Source of the DNA: Microbacterium sp. APC 3901
Lineage (GTDB): Bacteria > Actinomycetota > Actinomycetes > Actinomycetales > Microbacteriaceae
Assembly (NCBI RefSeq): GCF_030407765.1
Contig: NZ_JASDCU010000002.1
Location: 186,001-250,000 of the forward strand
Direction of reading: 5' to 3'
DNA: 64,000 bases
Positions 17,257 to 33,632 of this stretch are shown here, in pieces. The notes beneath the pieces were generated by a model. That model did no database searches. It worked only from the letters and a program-made list of their open reading frames with translations, and was not told the DNA's origin. The translations under genes were made by a program, and so were the position numbers. The first letter of the stretch is position 1. The number at the start of each line of letters is the position of its first letter.

Positions 17257-18120
17257 TCAGCCGAGCTCGCCCGATCCGTACGGACGCACCGGTTGCTGCT
17301 TCTGGAACTCGTACTCGCCTCCCTGACGCCCGCCGAAGGGACGCCCATGGTCGGCGAACTCCTCCCGGTAGTACGCCAGACGCCAGGGCCCGATCTCGAT
17401 GCGAGATCCGGTCCGCAGGATCCTGGCGTTCTCCGTGCTGTGCGGGAGATTCGGTCGACCGCCGCCGGTCGCCGCGTACGAGTAGAGGACGTACTCGTCA
17501 TCGTCGTTGTGACGGACTTCGGCGTGGCGGGCTTCGAGCCCCTCCAACCGCAGGTCTGCGTCTGGCCCGGAACCGATGATCGTGCGCCCCGGGAGCAGGT
17601 CGAACTCTCGGGGCCTGCTGAAGTTCCAGTCGCCTGAACCGACCGCGAAGATCAACCGAGGACGACCCGAGCCGGGCAAGTAATGGGTCGTCGTGACCCG
17701 CCGCCGAACTCTCCGAGCCACCGTGGGGACGAGGGGGAACGGCGTCGAGGGAGGGACGGGAAGCCGGAAGCCGCTGCCGCTGTCCCGATGCTGCGCCTCC
17801 GACAGGAGCGTCGCGAGATGCCCGAGCTTGATGTGCGAGGAGCCGGCGATGGCCCGACCCACCGGCCCCGACTTCACGTCCCCGAGCTGAACGAGAGTAC
17901 CCCGCGGTCCTTCCACGCGCACACGGATTCCGCGTCGCGCGAGTCCATCGGCGAGCGGGACGAGCTGAGTCAGGTCACGACGGCTCATGCTGCCGAGTCC
18001 AGTGGTGGATTCGAGCGTGACGACGACCTCCTGACCCTCAGCTCTCACGCTGAACCGCGCCGGAGGGCCGCCGTCCGGGCTGGCCTGCTCGACGTGCAGG
18101 TCGATATCGAGGCGAATCAT
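17257..18120 (-). CDS. FHA domain protein
   Basis: A 287-aa cytoplasmic protein. The N-terminal 110 residues form an unrecognised alpha-beta domain (GTLVQLGDVKSGPVGRA). A basic linker follows (RRVRRRVTTTHY). The C-terminal part (about 175-260) is a forkhead-associated domain: GRTIIGSGPDADLRLEG, ARHAEVRHNDDDEYVLYSY, RTGSRIEIGPWRLAYYREE. FHA domains bind phosphothreonine peptides, so a Ser/Thr kinase elsewhere in the genome is the expected partner. It is 15 nt downstream of a small gene and forms an operon with it. Confidence 0.85.
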   Translation of the reverse strand: MIRLDIDLHVEQASPDGGPPARFSVRAEGQEVVVTLESTTGLGSMSRRDLTQLVPLADGLARRGIRVRVEGPRGTLVQLGDVKSGPVGRAIAGSSHIKLGHLATLLSEAQHRDSGSGFRLPVPPSTPFPLVPTVARRVRRRVTTTHYLPGSGRPRLIFAVGSGDWNFSRPREFDLLPGRTIIGSGPDADLRLEGLEARHAEVRHNDDDEYVLYSYAATGGGRPNLPHSTENARILRTGSRIEIGPWRLAYYREEFADHGRPFGGRQGGEYEFQKQQPVRPYGSGELG

Positions 18121-18135
18121 CGGAGAAGCTCGTTC

Positions 18136-18402
18136 TCAGACCGAGCCCGTGCCACCGGACGCGCTGTCGCTGGTCGTCACCCGGAGGGTGCCGTTGAACT
18201 TCCAGGTCGCCCGTGGCGCGTCTGGCCCGATATCGCGAGGCACCTCGACGGTCATGTCCTCGAACGTGTAATTGACGGCGGCCCCACGACCGGTGAGATA
18301 GGCCCACATCTCCCGTCCGAGATCTGTCCAATCGGTGATCGACGCGCCGGTCGGCCCCGAGGCCGAGTCGAACAGCTCTGTCGGTTCATTCGGATCGCTC
18401 AT
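18136..18402 (-). CDS. Small partner of the FHA protein, function unknown
   Basis: An 88-aa protein. The start at 18402 (MSDPNEP) has AAAGGAG at good spacing; the longer frame from 18426 lacks one. The middle part (AVNYTFEDMTVEVPRDIG, ATWKFNGTLRVTTSD) is beta-rich. No family or membrane segment is recognised. It is tightly linked to the FHA gene, so a common function, perhaps presenting a phosphorylated site, is possible but unproven. Confidence 0.7.
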   Translation of the reverse strand: MSDPNEPTELFDSASGPTGASITDWTDLGREMWAYLTGRGAAVNYTFEDMTVEVPRDIGPDAPRATWKFNGTLRVTTSDSASGGTGSV

Positions 18403-18546
18403 GGCGTGCTCCTTTGCTGAGACCATGTCCTGTGGATCAGATTATGCGCCCGCTGCACCGAGGTGTCCAGGAATTTCCGAAGACCGTCTAGCAATTCCGC
18501 CGGGCTGGCGTGATCGCTGCCGCCCGCGTGGTGATCGACCCGCACC

Positions 18547-19053
18547 TCAGCGCGGAGCGGAGGCGGCGCCCCCGGCGTGTGCGCGCAGTGACTCGGTGAT
18601 CTGACGGAGATACCGGGTGATCACTTCCTGCTCTTGGGCCGTGAACGAGTCCAGCTCCGCATCGACACCCATGATCATGGGGATCAGACGCCCCATCGCC
18701 CTGTCGCGCGACTCGGGCCGCGGAGCGACGAGGATGCCTCGACGGTCGTTCGGGCGAGGCTCCCGAGAGACATGCCCGAGCGCGACGAGCCGGTCGACGG
18801 CAGTGGTGGTCGCTCCCGCAGACAGCCCCACTCTCCGAGCGAGCTCGGTCGGAGCCAACGGTCCGCTCATGATCAGGTGCTCCATGACCTGGAGGTCGGT
18901 GGGATTGACCCCCAGTTCGTCGGCGAGGGAGGACTCGAACAGCTCGCTGAGTTCGAGGAATTCCCGCAGCAGAGCCGTCGCCGGTCGGGCAGGCGCGAAC
19001 GCCGCCCTCTCGACCTCGGGCGCTGGCCCCTCGCTCGCTTGCATGCCCTCCAC
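18547..19053 (-). CDS. MarR family regulator of the adjacent MMPL transporter
   Basis: A 168-aa MarR-type winged-helix protein (about 45-115: [49 protein letters not shown]). It starts at a GTG (19053) and is divergent from the MMPL transporter. An inverted repeat GATAGT-N22-ACTATC (19073-19106) spans the transporter promoter. It is the probable repressor of both genes, released by a drug or lipid ligand (inference). Confidence 0.9.
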   Translation of the reverse strand: MEGMQASEGPAPEVERAAFAPARPATALLREFLELSELFESSLADELGVNPTDLQVMEHLIMSGPLAPTELARRVGLSAGATTTAVDRLVALGHVSREPRPNDRRGILVAPRPESRDRAMGRLIPMIMGVDAELDSFTAQEQEVITRYLRQITESLRAHAGGAASAPR

Positions 19054-19072
19054 GATATCGCTACTCTCTTTC

Positions 19073-19106
19073 GATAGTCATATAATTTGATTGTCGAACT
19101 ACTATC
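19073..19106 (+). promoter_or_regulatory. MMPL promoter with candidate MarR operator
   Basis: A perfect -10 TATAAT (19081-19086) lies between the arms GATAGT (19073-19078) and ACTATC (19101-19106). Transcription would start near 19093, which rules out the in-frame TTG at 19091 as start codon. No good -35 is visible. Confidence 0.55.
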
Positions 19107-19123
19107 CAAGGTGGGGAATCCTC

Positions 19124-21247
19124 GTGAGTGCATTGACGCGTTTCCTGACGTCCGCCAAGACGTCATGGATCATCCTGGTCGTGACCGCCGTCGCAGCCGC
19201 CGCGCTCTTCGCGCTCGCGGGGAGCGAGGATTCCGAGACCGCCCCTTCCGTGGGGCTGCCCTCGTCGGCGGAGTCGGTCAAGGTCGACGAGCTTCTGGAG
19301 GAGTTCTCGAGCGCGGATGCGACCTCCGCGCTGGTCGTCTTCGCTGCCGAAGATGGCGAGCTGGATGCGGACACGCTCGCTCTCATCGATGAGAAGGCCT
19401 TCGGCGAGCTGGCGGATCTCTCACGCGACGGCGCCGTGCCGCCCGCGCAGATCTCGGAGGACGGAACGGTCGCACTGGTGATCGTGCCCCTCGAGCCGGA
19501 GCCGGACGTCGCCGAACAGTCTGCTCGCGCACAGGAGATCCGCGACATCTCCGCCGCAGACCTCGATGGGGTACGCGTCTATCTCACCGGCGCAGAGGGC
19601 TTCGAGGTCGACATCGCCGCCGTCTTCGACGGCGCGGACTTCACCCTGCTGCTCACCACCGTCATCGTCGTCGCAGTGCTTCTTCTGATCACCTACCGCA
19701 GCCCCTGGCTGTGGATCGTCCCCCTGGTCGTCATCGGCCTGGCAGACGCCCTCGCCGGGATCGTCGCGCGACAGGTGGCGAGCGCCGTGGGCATCCAGCT
19801 CGACGCGTCGATCACCGGCATCCTGTCGGTGCTCGTCTTCGGCGCGGGAACGAACTACGCCCTCCTCCTGATCGCTCGATACCGAGACGAACTGCGATTG
19901 CACGAAGACCGCAGGGAAGCGATGCAGCGGGCTCTTCGCGGAGCGGGTCCCGCCATCGTCGCCAGCGGATCGACCGTCGCTCTCGCGCTCCTCACGCTGC
20001 TTCTCGCTGAGATCGCCGGCAACCGTGCGCTGGGACTGGCGTGCGCCGTGGGGATCCTCGTCGCCATGTTCTTCGCTCTCTTCGTCCTCCCCGCTGCCCT
20101 CGTGCTGTTCGGTCGCGGTCTGTTCTGGCCCTACATCCCCCGGTTCAACTCGCCCGACGCCATCTCTCGCAGCGTCTGGGGCAAGCTCGGTCGCGGGGTG
20201 TCCAAGCGGCCGGTCCTGGTGGCGTCCGTCGGCTTCGTGGTGCTCGGCGCCATGGCCAGCGGCCTGCTTTTCGTGCAGACCGGGCTGTCACAGAATGACC
20301 GTTTCCTGCAGAAGCCCGAGGCTGTACAGGGCCAGGAGGTTCTCGCCGACGCATTCTCGGCCGGAACCACCTCCCCCGCGATCGTCGTCGTTCCTCTCGA
20401 TGACGCCGACGCGGCCGTTGCCACCCTCGGAGATCTCGAGGGCGTCGATTCGGCGACCGTGGGAGAGACAACCGATGAGCTGGCGCGGATCGATGTCACC
20501 CTCGATGCCGGCGCCGAAACCGAGGCGGCGTTCGCTGCGGTGGAGCGCATGCGCGAGGCTCTCGACGACGTCGGATCCGGCGAAGGCCTCGTCGGTGGCC
20601 TCGACTCGCAGGCGCTCGATGTGGCCGATGCGCAGGCTCGAGACCAAGCCCTCCTCATCCCGCTCATCCTTGCGCTGGTCTTCGTCGTTCTCGTCCTTCT
20701 CCTTCGGGCGTTCGTCGCGCCGTTGCTGCTCCTGATCGCGGTCGTCGCCAGCTTCTTCTCCGCCATCGGGCTGAGTTGGTGGCTCTTCCAGTCACCGCTC
20801 TTCGGCTTCCCCGCCATCGACACGAACGTGCTGCTGTTCAGCTTCCTGTTCCTCGTCGCGCTCGGCGTCGACTACAGCATCTTCCTCGTCACCCGGGCGA
20901 AGGAGGAGGCCACGCACCTCGGGACCACGCAGGGCATGATCCGCGCTCTTGCAGCGACGGGCGCCGTGATCACCAGCGCCGGCATCCTGCTCGCCGCGGT
21001 GTTCGCCGTGCTCGGCGTCCTGCCGCTCATCACGCTGACGCAGATCGGCATCATCGTGTGCATCGGCGTGCTGATCGACACACTCCTCGTGCGAACCGTC
21101 ATCGTCCCGGCGCTCGCCTTCATCACCAAGGACGCCTTCTGGTGGCCTCGTCGTCCTCCGCTCTCCGACGCCGAGGCGACCCGTCAGGGGGCTGACGCGC
21201 TCTCCGCCGAGCAGAAGCCTGACGTCGTGAGCGTCGGCGTCGGGTAA
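19124..21247 (+). CDS. MMPL/RND family transporter
   Basis: A 707-aa exporter with the MMPL layout: one N-terminal helix, an extracytoplasmic domain (about 30-170), five or six helices, a second extracytoplasmic domain, and a second helix bundle. The second half carries the proton-relay type GVDYSIFLVTRAKEE motif; the first half has GAGTNYALLLIARYRDE. I use the GTG at 19124, after GGTGGGG. MMPL proteins export lipids, siderophores or drugs. It is divergent from a MarR gene that probably controls it, and ends at a 15-bp terminator. Confidence 0.92.
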   Translation: MSALTRFLTSAKTSWIILVVTAVAAAALFALAGSEDSETAPSVGLPSSAESVKVDELLEEFSSADATSALVVFAAEDGELDADTLALIDEKAFGELADLSRDGAVPPAQISEDGTVALVIVPLEPEPDVAEQSARAQEIRDISAADLDGVRVYLTGAEGFEVDIAAVFDGADFTLLLTTVIVVAVLLLITYRSPWLWIVPLVVIGLADALAGIVARQVASAVGIQLDASITGILSVLVFGAGTNYALLLIARYRDELRLHEDRREAMQRALRGAGPAIVASGSTVALALLTLLLAEIAGNRALGLACAVGILVAMFFALFVLPAALVLFGRGLFWPYIPRFNSPDAISRSVWGKLGRGVSKRPVLVASVGFVVLGAMASGLLFVQTGLSQNDRFLQKPEAVQGQEVLADAFSAGTTSPAIVVVPLDDADAAVATLGDLEGVDSATVGETTDELARIDVTLDAGAETEAAFAAVERMREALDDVGSGEGLVGGLDSQALDVADAQARDQALLIPLILALVFVVLVLLLRAFVAPLLLLIAVVASFFSAIGLSWWLFQSPLFGFPAIDTNVLLFSFLFLVALGVDYSIFLVTRAKEEATHLGTTQGMIRALAATGAVITSAGILLAAVFAVLGVLPLITLTQIGIIVCIGVLIDTLLVRTVIVPALAFITKDAFWWPRRPPLSDAEATRQGADALSAEQKPDVVSVGVG

Positions 21248-21306
21248 GACGGGGCGGATCCTCGCTGAGACAGGACAGCGGGCGAGGACCCCGCGAGCGT
21301 AGAAAC

Positions 21307-21339
21307 GAGAAACGCCCCCGCAGTGCGGGGGCGTTTCTC
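21307..21339. terminator. Bidirectional terminator
   Basis: Perfect 15-bp stem (21307-21321 with 21325-21339), loop AGT, with A- and T-rich ends on both sides, between the MMPL gene and the convergent tRNA-Tyr. Confidence 0.88.
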
Positions 21340-21388
21340 ATCGTGTGCGAAGTGTTCTGATTCGACCTTGCGGTACAGAAGAACTTAC

Positions 21389-21473
21389 TGGTGGCGAGTG
21401 AGGGATTCGAACCCCCGAATGCTGAGCAGTCTGATTTACAGTCAGATCCCTTTGGCCGCTTGGGTAACTCGCC
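21389..21473 (-). tRNA. tRNA-Tyr (GTA), CCA encoded
   Basis: Class II tRNA with acceptor GGCGAGT/ACTCGCC, discriminator A, and an encoded CCA (21389-21391). The anticodon loop CTGTAAA has GTA, with a long variable arm and the T arm GGGGG-TTCGAAT-CCCTC. Terminated by the hairpin at 21307-21339. Confidence 0.95.
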
Positions 21474-21559
21474 AGAGCGCACCCGTCCGACTTCGACAGC
21501 CAACCGGGGGCACGATAGATAATCATACCTGCCGAGGGCAGGCGTGAGAAATCGAGCGC

Positions 21560-22489
21560 TCAGCTCCCGAAGACGCCCCGGTCGGGGTCGGCCAGCGACT
21601 CCGGAGTCCGGAGCAGGCCGCCCTCGGCGCGGCACGTGGCAGCGGCCACGTCCATCGCTCGATCGAGCAGCTGCTGCCACCCGCCAGCGTCGGAGGGCGT
21701 GCCCTGCGACAGTCCCGCAGCCACAGCTGCGAGGGTCGCATCGCCGGCGCCGACGGTGTCGACGACGCGTCCGGGCAGCGTCGAGATGGGCGCCGTCACG
21801 ATCCCGGCATCCGACTCGAGAGCCGCACCGTCCGCACCCGCGGTGGCGAGGACGGCGCTGACCCCGAGGGTGCGCAACCGCGCCCTGAGGGCGTCGAGAT
21901 CGCCGTCATAGAGAAGCGACGCGTCGTCGGCGCCGACCTTGACGATCGACGCTCCCGCAGCCGCACGCTCGAAGCCGCGCACGAACTCGGCGCGATCGCT
22001 CAGCATCCCCGAACGCGGGTTCGGGTCGACAGCGAGACGAGCATCGCCGACCGCCTCGAGCAGAGCATCGACCTCGGCGGGCACGTCGAAGGGGAAGCAG
22101 CTGACGGCCACGAGTCCCGAATCGGCGATCGTCCGAACCGCCTCCTCGGAGTAACGGATGCTGCGCTTCTGCGCCGCCTCGCTGAAGACGTAGACGGGCT
22201 CGCCGTCTGCACCGCGCTGCACAATCGCGCGGGACGAGCCCAGCGGCGCCTCACTAGCGATCAGCCGCACGTCGTGATCGTCGAGGTACTCGCGGATGTG
22301 CGCACCCGCTTCGTCCTCTCCGACCATCGCGATCAGGGTCGTCGGCACGCCCAACCGGCGAAGCCCGACGGCGACGTTCAGCGCTGCACCGCCGACCAGT
22401 TCTCGCACACCGCCGACATCGTGGATCTCGTCGATCAGCGCGTCTCCGACGACGACTGCACCGTGCACACGGGGGGAAACATCACTCAT
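21560..22489 (-). CDS. PfkB family carbohydrate kinase
   Basis: A 309-aa ribokinase-fold kinase with the N-terminal GGAALNVAVGLRRLG signature, substrate region DPNPRSGM, and the C-terminal ATP/anion-hole motif VDTVGAGDATLA (catalytic Asp). The substrate is a sugar or sugar phosphate (fructokinase-like), not defined by context. A TAGTGT box 7 nt before the ATG (22497-22502) suggests a leaderless mRNA. It is divergent from a lipoprotein gene and alone on its strand. Confidence 0.88.
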   Translation of the reverse strand: MSDVSPRVHGAVVVGDALIDEIHDVGGVRELVGGAALNVAVGLRRLGVPTTLIAMVGEDEAGAHIREYLDDHDVRLIASEAPLGSSRAIVQRGADGEPVYVFSEAAQKRSIRYSEEAVRTIADSGLVAVSCFPFDVPAEVDALLEAVGDARLAVDPNPRSGMLSDRAEFVRGFERAAAGASIVKVGADDASLLYDGDLDALRARLRTLGVSAVLATAGADGAALESDAGIVTAPISTLPGRVVDTVGAGDATLAAVAAGLSQGTPSDAGGWQQLLDRAMDVAAATCRAEGGLLRTPESLADPDRGVFGS

Positions 22490-22574
22490 TCTGCCGACAC
22501 TACCGCGCGAGCGGCTTCTGTGACGGTTCGGTCAGCCTCCCGGCGTAGACAGCGCGCGGCGCTACCGTGAGCGC

Positions 22575-23168
22575 ATGAACGCTCGAATCGCCGCCGGAGC
22601 TGCGGCTCTCCTGCTCGTCGCAGTGCTCGCCGGCTGTGGTTCCGGTCCCGCGGAATCCGGGTCCGGCTCATCGCCCGACCCCTCGGCAAGCGCCGACCCC
22701 GAGGGCTCCGGGAGCCCATCACCCTCCGCTTCTCCCACTCCGACGGCCACGCCGATCGCGCTGCCGACGGACTGCCGCGCCATCCTGTCGGAGGATGTGC
22801 TCGCCCAGCTCGACGGCGTGCCCCTCAATGATGCGAGCGTCGGCCCCTCCGGCGTCGGCGACGCCGGGACCCTCACCTGCATCTGGCGCGATCCGCGCGC
22901 CGACACCACCAACCTCATCACGACGATCTCTCTCATGAACCGCGGCCCCGCGCTCGACATGCTCAATGCGCTCGTCACGACCGAGGGCTTCAGCTGTTTC
23001 ACTCCCGACGGCGGAACCCGGTGCGAGAAGACCTGGCCGAACGAGCAGTACCCCGTGACGGACGGTCGCACCCTGTTCTGGCGCGACGACATCCTCATCG
23101 ACACCCAGTACTCGAACCTGGCCCCCGAGGGCTACACCTCGAGCATCGTGGCGCACCTCTTCGACTGA
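22575..23168 (+). CDS. Secreted lipoprotein (DUF3558-like), function unknown
   Basis: A 197-aa protein with a lipobox (LLVAVLAGC, Cys21), a Ser/Pro/Gly/Ala-rich spacer (about 22-60), and a folded domain with DCRAILSEDVLAQL and TLTCIWRD, which resemble DUF3558-type actinobacterial lipoproteins (weak match). The box TACCGT lies 6 nt before the ATG, so it is probably leaderless. It ends at a terminator shared with rpoC. Confidence 0.75.
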   Translation: MNARIAAGAAALLLVAVLAGCGSGPAESGSGSSPDPSASADPEGSGSPSPSASPTPTATPIALPTDCRAILSEDVLAQLDGVPLNDASVGPSGVGDAGTLTCIWRDPRADTTNLITTISLMNRGPALDMLNALVTTEGFSCFTPDGGTRCEKTWPNEQYPVTDGRTLFWRDDILIDTQYSNLAPEGYTSSIVAHLFD

Positions 23169-23185
23169 CTCCATCCGGGCACGAA

Positions 23186-23216
23186 GAAGGCCCCGGGCGA
23201 ATCGCCCGGGGCCTTC
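23186..23216. terminator. Bidirectional terminator between the lipoprotein gene and rpoC
   Basis: Perfect 13-bp stem (23186-23198 with 23204-23216), loop GAATC, between the convergent lipoprotein gene and rpoC. Confidence 0.85.
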
Positions 23217-23232
23217 TCACTCACTCAGTACG

Positions 23233-27108
<3,876 letters not shown>

Positions 27109-27153
27109 AAATTCTCCTGTGTAGGAATTCTTTTTGAAGAAATCGGGGAGGTG

Positions 27154-27189
27154 GGCCGCCGCGCCGGGGTGAACCTCGGCGCGGCGGCC
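27154..27189 (-). terminator. rpoB-rpoC intercistronic hairpin
   Basis: 12-bp G+C stem, GGCCGCCGCGCC (27154-27165) with GGCGCGGCGGCC (27178-27189), loop 12 nt, between the rpoB stop and the rpoC ribosome site. No U-run directly follows, so it may be an mRNA-stability or partial-attenuation element rather than a full terminator. Confidence 0.5.
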
Positions 27190-27195
27190 GGAACC

Positions 27196-30699
<3,504 letters not shown>

Positions 30700-30824
30700 G
30701 GGAATAACCTCCGTGAGCCCCGCAGGGCTTCTCGATTCCTTTGTCGTCAGGTGAGTGTGCGCCCGGATGCTCAACGAAATGCCGACCACCATATGAGGGC
30801 AGGGAGAAGCGAGCGCAACTACCA

Positions 30825-30853
30825 ACTATACGCAGGAACTTGCGACATGGCAA
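30825..30853 (-). promoter_or_regulatory. rpoBC promoter
   Basis: On the minus strand TTGCCA (complement 30848-30853), 17 nt, TATAGT (complement 30825-30830). It is a housekeeping-type promoter placed about 120 nt before the rpoB start. The region 30700-30929 holds this promoter, the leader and a hairpin, and no gene. Confidence 0.75.
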
Positions 30854-30864
30854 GCTCAATCCTT

Positions 30865-30906
30865 GACCTTCTTCGGATGCTGCGGTATTGGCACCCGAAG
30901 AAGGTC
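30865..30906 (-). terminator. Terminator of the peptide ABC operon
   Basis: 12-bp stem GACCTTCTTCGG (30865-30876) with CCGAAGAAGGTC (30895-30906), loop 18 nt, 23 nt past the stop of the ABC ATPase and just upstream of the rpoB -35. It insulates rpoBC from read-through. Confidence 0.7.
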
Positions 30907-30929
30907 GAGAGGATCGTCCCGCGATCGCC

Positions 30930-32636
30930 CTAGGAGGCGATGTTGAGTTCGTTCCCCGGGATCGACGCCAGCAGACGCCGCGTGTACGGATCGCGCGGAT
31001 TCGTGAAGATCTCCTCCGACGAGGCCGCCTCGACGAGGGCTCCGTCCTTCATCACGCACACGTAGTCGCTGATCAGGCGCACCACAGCGAGGTCGTGCGA
31101 GATGAACAGATAGCTGAGCCCGTACTCGGTCTGCAGGTCGCCGAGGAGTTTCAGGATCTGATCCTGCACGAGCACGTCCAACGCCGACACCGGCTCGTCG
31201 CACACGATCAGGTCGGGCGAGAGGGCGAGCGCTCGGGCGATCGCGACGCGCTGCCGCTGTCCGCCCGACAGCTCCGACGGATACCGCCGCAGCATCGACT
31301 GCGGCAGCGCCACGTCGTCGAGCAGCTGGCGCACGCGCTTGCGTCGGTCTGCGCTGCTCCCCCGCTTGTAGAAGTCGAGCGGCTCGGAGATCAGGCGCTC
31401 GATCGTGAACATCGGATTCAGGCTCGAGTACGGATCCTGGAAGATCGGCTGCACTCGCTGGCGGAAGTCCTTCGTCTCCGCTCGATCGAGCGATGCGATG
31501 TCCTTGCCCCCGTAGCGGATGAGGCCGCTCGTCGGCTCGATGATCTTCAGCAGCATCCGCGCCGTGGTGGTCTTGCCCGACCCGGACTCACCCACGATGG
31601 CGACCGTCTCTCCCCGAGGGATCGCGAGAGAGACATCGTCGACCGCGACGAAGTCCTCCTTCTGCCCTCGGACCGGATACACCTTGGTGAGGTGCTCGAA
31701 CTCCACGATGTTGTCGGCCGTCGGGCCTTCCGGGGCGACGGCATCCGCTGCAGCGGGAGCATCCGTCTCCTCGGCGGGCCGCTCCGAGACACGGAACGCC
31801 TCCGGCCGCAGGCGCGCCGCCGCCACCGAGGGCGCCGCCGCCACGAGCGACTGGGTGTACGGATGCTGCGGAGCCTCGAGGATCTGCCGGGCCGGCCCCT
31901 GCTCGACGACCTTGCCGCGGTGCATCACGACGACGCGCTCGGCTCGCTCGGCGGCGAGACCCAGGTCGTGCGTGATGAGCAGCACCGCGGTGCCGAGCTC
32001 GCGCGTCATCTGACCGATCTGGTCGAGGATCGTGTGCTGCACGGTGACGTCGAGCGCACTGGTCGGCTCGTCCGCGATCAGCAGACGAGGCTTGCACGCC
32101 AGGCCGATCGCGATCAGCGCCCGCTGACGCATGCCGCCCGAGAACTCGTGCGGATACTGCTTCGCGCGTCGTTCCGGGTCGGGCAGGCCTGCGGCCGTGA
32201 GCGCCTCGATGACCTTCTCCTTCACGTTCTGCCTGGTGGCGAGACCGTGCGCGAGGAGCGTCTCGGCGACCTGGGTGCCGATCTTGGCGACCGGATTGAG
32301 GTTCGACATCGGGTCCTGCGGCACGAGCCCGATGTCACGCCCTCTGATCGTGCGCAGTTCGTTCTCGGAGGCACGCGTGATGTCACGGCCGTCGAGACGG
32401 ATGCTGCCCGCGGCGACGCGGCCGCCCCCGGCGAGCAGACCGATGATGGCCATCGCGGTCGTCGACTTGCCCGACCCCGACTCCCCCACGATCGCGACGG
32501 TCTCGCCAGGGGCGATCTCGAGGTCGACGCCCTCGACGGCGTGCACGACGCCGTCCATGGTGGCGAAGTCGACGGCGAGGCCCTCGACCGACAGCAGGGG
32601 CGCGTCCTGCGCCCGGTTCTCTTTCGCAGCGTTCAT
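30930..32636 (-). CDS. Peptide ABC transporter, fused double ATP-binding protein (DppD-DppF type)
   Basis: 568 aa with two complete ATPase domains. The first has GESGSGKST (Walker A), FSGGMRQRALIA (signature) and LLIADEPTSALD (Walker B); the second has GESGSGKTT, LSGGQRQRVAIA and LIVCDEPVSALD. Each carries the C-terminal HPYTQ / DPYTR motif of oligopeptide transporters. The two are joined by an Ala/Pro-rich linker (about 270-310). It powers uptake through the two permeases encoded just upstream; its start overlaps the permease stop by 4 nt. Confidence 0.94.
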   Translation of the reverse strand: MNAAKENRAQDAPLLSVEGLAVDFATMDGVVHAVEGVDLEIAPGETVAIVGESGSGKSTTAMAIIGLLAGGGRVAAGSIRLDGRDITRASENELRTIRGRDIGLVPQDPMSNLNPVAKIGTQVAETLLAHGLATRQNVKEKVIEALTAAGLPDPERRAKQYPHEFSGGMRQRALIAIGLACKPRLLIADEPTSALDVTVQHTILDQIGQMTRELGTAVLLITHDLGLAAERAERVVVMHRGKVVEQGPARQILEAPQHPYTQSLVAAAPSVAAARLRPEAFRVSERPAEETDAPAAADAVAPEGPTADNIVEFEHLTKVYPVRGQKEDFVAVDDVSLAIPRGETVAIVGESGSGKTTTARMLLKIIEPTSGLIRYGGKDIASLDRAETKDFRQRVQPIFQDPYSSLNPMFTIERLISEPLDFYKRGSSADRRKRVRQLLDDVALPQSMLRRYPSELSGGQRQRVAIARALALSPDLIVCDEPVSALDVLVQDQILKLLGDLQTEYGLSYLFISHDLAVVRLISDYVCVMKDGALVEAASSEEIFTNPRDPYTRRLLASIPGNELNIAS

Positions 32637-33598
32637 CGTGCTCTCGTCCTCGGGTCCATGGCCTCGCGCAGAGCCTCACCGAACAGGGTGAAGCCGAGTG
32701 CGGTGACCGCGATGCAGATACCTGGCAGGAATGCCAGCCACGGCGCGATGGCGAGCTCGGCCTGCGCGTAGGTGAGCATGCGTCCCCACTCAGCTGTCTC
32801 GGGACGACCGCCGCCGAGACCGAGGAACGAGAGCGCCGCCGCATCGATGACAGCGGTCGCGAGCGTGAGCGTCCCCTGCACGATGACCGGGCCGATCGCG
32901 TTGGGCAGCACGTGCGACATGGTGATCTGACCGCGCCCGAGACCCAGCGTCTGGGCCGAGAGCACGTAGTCGCTCGATCGCTGCTGCAGCATCGATGCGC
33001 GCAGCAGGCGGGCGAAGATCGGCACCTGCGATGCACCGATCGCGATCATCACCGCGAAGGGCGTCTGGCCCAGGATCGCGGCGATCGAGACGGCCAGCAG
33101 CAGGTTAGGCACCGAGAGGATGATGTCGACGATGCGCATGATGAGTGTGTCGACCCATCCGCCGAAGGTGCCGGCGAGCAGCCCGAGGATCATTCCGCCG
33201 ACCAGACCCAGAGCGGTCGAGATGACACCGATCAGCAGCGACGCCTGCGCGCCCCAGATGAGCTTGGACAGCACGTCGCCGCCGAAGCGGTCGAGGCCGA
33301 GGGGGAACTCGGGGAGCTCACCTGGCCCTGGGATGTTCGTGGGCGTGATGAACTTCGCGCCGGGCAGCGCGGTCTCGGGGTACGGCGCGAGGATCGGAGC
33401 GAGCACGGACACCAGGATGAACACCAGGACGATTCCGGCGCCGATCCACGCGGTGGGGTTGCGGCGGAGGCGGCGGAACACGTCGCGCCAGAATCCGCCT
33501 GGCCCCTCTGTGAGGCCGGCCCGGCCGACGGCGACGGTGTCGACGACCTCGCCGCTCGCTGCGGATGGTCCCTGCGCGGGTGGGAGCGAGATGGTCAT
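32633..33598 (-). CDS. Peptide ABC transporter permease (DppC type)
   Basis: A 321-aa inner-membrane permease with an N-terminal cytoplasmic extension of about 45 residues, one helix, and the BPD_transp_1 domain with five helices. The EAA-type loop is around ASQVPIFARLLRASML. The DppC-type LGLDRFGGDVLSKLIWGAQ region is present. Coupled by 4-nt overlap to the ATPase gene and 34 nt after the DppB-type gene. Confidence 0.92.
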   Translation of the reverse strand: MTISLPPAQGPSAASGEVVDTVAVGRAGLTEGPGGFWRDVFRRLRRNPTAWIGAGIVLVFILVSVLAPILAPYPETALPGAKFITPTNIPGPGELPEFPLGLDRFGGDVLSKLIWGAQASLLIGVISTALGLVGGMILGLLAGTFGGWVDTLIMRIVDIILSVPNLLLAVSIAAILGQTPFAVMIAIGASQVPIFARLLRASMLQQRSSDYVLSAQTLGLGRGQITMSHVLPNAIGPVIVQGTLTLATAVIDAAALSFLGLGGGRPETAEWGRMLTYAQAELAIAPWLAFLPGICIAVTALGFTLFGEALREAMDPRTRAR

Positions 33599-33632
33599 GA
33601 CGCCACCCCCTTTCGGAGAACGAGACGGGCCA

